Shown one piece after another: positions 15,012 through 16,612 of a DNA stretch of 16,612 bases; position 1 is the first letter of the stretch, and each line of letters starts with the position of its first letter. Location: positions 1-16,612 of the forward strand of contig JAGODU010000091.1 of the NCBI GenBank assembly GCA_017998095.1, in the 5' to 3' direction. This DNA is from Prolixibacteraceae bacterium (lineage in GTDB: Bacteria; Bacteroidota; Bacteroidia; Bacteroidales; Prolixibacteraceae). Position numbers and translations under genes: made by a program. The notes below the pieces were generated by a model that was not told where the DNA came from, did not search any database, and worked only from the letters and a program-made list of their open reading frames with translations.

Positions 15012-16612
15012 TTATTGCTTTATACAATTATTTACAGTAAAATAGAAGGTACTTCCATTTCCAGGTTCACTTTCCACCCAAATCTTCCCCTTATGTTCTT
15101 CTACAAACTCTTTACATAAAACAAGCCCTAAACCACTACTAACTTCACCTTCAGTTCCTGAACGACCTACATCAGAATCAATTCTGAATAATTTATTTAT
15201 CATTCTTTTATCCATTCCAACTCCTGAATCCGATACAGATATCTCTGATTCACATTGATTTAAATATCTTGCACTTAATATAATTTTACCTTTTTTGGGT
15301 GTAAACTTTAAAGCATTAGTTAATAGATTATGTATTATGACTTGAATCATATTAGGATCAGCTGTCAATTCATAATCTTCAGAAATATTGTCAATTATTT
15401 CGATTTTCTTATTTAATGCCATCTCAGAAAGTGCACCTATTGACTGACTTACAATATCTTTTCAAAGAAAACACTGTGGTGTCATTTTAATTAATCCTCT
15501 CTGAACCTTTGACCATTCTAGCAAGTTGCTTAGTAAATCATAGATCCTTTTGGCAGAATTTTTTATATCTCCTATAATTAACTTTATCTGATCAGAACTC
15601 ATATTAGAAAATTCCTGATCCAGCCATTCTGTCATACCCATAAATGTATTAAATGGAGATCGTAAATCATGAGCAATAATTGAGAACAATTTATCCTTTT
15701 GTGAAATAAGATCTAACAATTCTTCATTTTGATTTTTAATAATTAACTCATTATTTTTCCTTTGTGTAATGTCTCTTGAAATTCCAAAAGTTCCTATAAC
15801 TCTACCTTCTCTATCATAAAGAGGTAATTTAACAGTTGACTTCCATGCATCAGGACGATCTGACCAGGTCTCTTTTTCTTCCTAAGATATAGACTTACCG
15901 GTTTTAATAATGTTTTGTTCATCTTCATATGCCTGCATAGCATGTTCATCAGAAAAAAAATCAAAATCCGTTTTCCCTATAATTTCAGACTCAGATTTCA
16001 ATCCAAAGTATTCCCAATGAGATCTGCTAACCCTGATAAATCTGCTTTTCCTGTCTTTGAAATAAATTAAATCGGTAAATGTATTCATTAATGCCTGAAG
16101 TGAAGACCTTTCACTTTCAAGCTCATCATCTTTCTTTCTATAATCTTCAATTAATTTTTTTAAAAGATAATTGTAATACACCCTATCTGAAAAAACATTC
16201 ACAAATTCATATAACATATTTGCTATCTTACTGAATTGATTTTTCGACATTGCTGGAATTTCCTTAAGGGCTTCAGCAAAATTATCTTTGTCAGCACCAA
16301 TTTGAACAGCATATTCCAAAAGAACTTCATCACTTACATCCTTATCTCTTACCTGCCCTATTAACCAGTTTGCAATATGAATTTCATTAACATTTATGCA
16401 AACTACAGCTTCAAGCAAACCTTCACAATAACAACTTCTTATTGCTGGTCTCAAAAAACTTTGTTCTCCTAATTCAATCGATGAAGACACACAGTTTTTT
16501 AATCCCATTTCTGTCTCAAAAATAATTTCTTTAAAAAGTCTATTAATCTTACTTGGTTTTGTATATGGTTTGCCGTCGGGTAAAGTAATCAAAGAGGCAA
16601 CACCTGTTGCAT
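15012..16612 (-). pseudogene. PocR-PAS sensor histidine kinase interrupted by two in-frame stop codons (5' end outside window)
   Basis: One minus-strand frame runs from the window edge to TAA at 15012-15014, with no frameshift. It first encodes the C-terminal part of a PocR-like ligand-binding domain (FETEMGLKNC, CYCEGLLEAVVCINV, NWLIGQV), then a helical linker and a PAS domain. HisKA follows (KLFSIIAHDLRSP, His codon at 15669-15671), then HATPase_c with NLLTNALKF, DSGVGMD and SSGLGLVLC. Two codons in this frame are stops. TAG at 15882-15884 falls inside the PAS domain, with GKSIS before it and EEKETWSDRPDAWKSTVKLP after it, just as an intact PAS would read. TGA at 15462-15464 lies between HisKA and the ATPase domain (TPQCFL before, KDIVSQSIGAL after). 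The sequence on both sides of each stop remains family-like, so decay by point mutation appears recent. Other possibilities are sequencing or assembly error, or read-through. The protein likely sensed a small ligand, but no response regulator is adjacent. Confidence 0.85.

Noticed and set aside
15462..15464. TGA read as Trp (alternative genetic code)
   Set aside because: No other gene in the window has an in-frame TGA, tryptophan is encoded by TGG throughout, and a TAG also interrupts the same gene, so point decay is simpler.
1..16612. Mobile element, prophage, CRISPR, toxin-antitoxin or defence system
   Set aside because: All open frames over about 90 residues that are not antisense shadows are assigned to housekeeping, signalling or envelope families; no transposase, integrase, direct-repeat array or terminal repeat was seen.

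Overview
The window is AT-rich DNA from a member of the Bacteroidota, probably a Bacteroidales-like or Marinilabiliales-like anaerobe. The evidence is a periplasmic two-component sensor built from Reg_prop propeller repeats and a Y_Y_Y domain, the threonine-pathway set of fused ThrA, ApgM-family kinase and ThrC, a Bacteroidota-type ClpS, and promoter-like sites that fit the TTTG/TAnnTTTG pattern of the phylum's primary sigma factor. Of the 13 genes whose stop codon is visible, 11 end in TAA, 2 in TAG and none in TGA. No tRNA, rRNA, CRISPR array, insertion sequence or phage gene was found, and no gene-free stretch exceeds 300 bases.

Layout. Positions 1-723 (+) hold the C-terminal part of a periplasmic PPIC-type peptidylprolyl isomerase, closed by a strong bidirectional terminator (757-790). 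Next is thrC (792-2087, -), with a good promoter candidate in the divergent region before a large sensor histidine kinase (2326-5517, +). The kinase ends 3 bp from the stop of the convergent gene apgM (5521-6732, -), which is the last gene of a tight minus-strand run: thrA (7557-9983), a lipoprotein acetolactate decarboxylase (6746-7546), then apgM. Upstream of thrA, a terminator hairpin (10014-10057) closes a bcp-recA pair (10086-11576, -). A divergent plus-strand operon follows (11694-14875): a TPR/SPOR-like envelope protein, clpS, nfeD and floA, ending in a terminator (14892-14925). The window closes with a minus-strand PocR-PAS histidine kinase (15012 to the edge) that is broken by two in-frame stop codons.

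How the genes fit together. ThrA (aspartokinase plus homoserine dehydrogenase), ApgM (candidate homoserine kinase) and ThrC would together convert aspartate to threonine, apart from aspartate-semialdehyde dehydrogenase, which is not encoded here. Two things are unusual about this cluster: an oppositely oriented sensor kinase separates apgM from thrC, and a predicted exported acetolactate decarboxylase sits between thrA and apgM. Bcp and RecA serve oxidative-stress defence and DNA repair. NfeD and FloA form a membrane-scaffold pair.

I do not see a wholly new defence or mobile system. The observations most worth pursuing are the lipoprotein acetolactate decarboxylase inside the threonine operon, the split thr cluster, and the double-nonsense histidine kinase.
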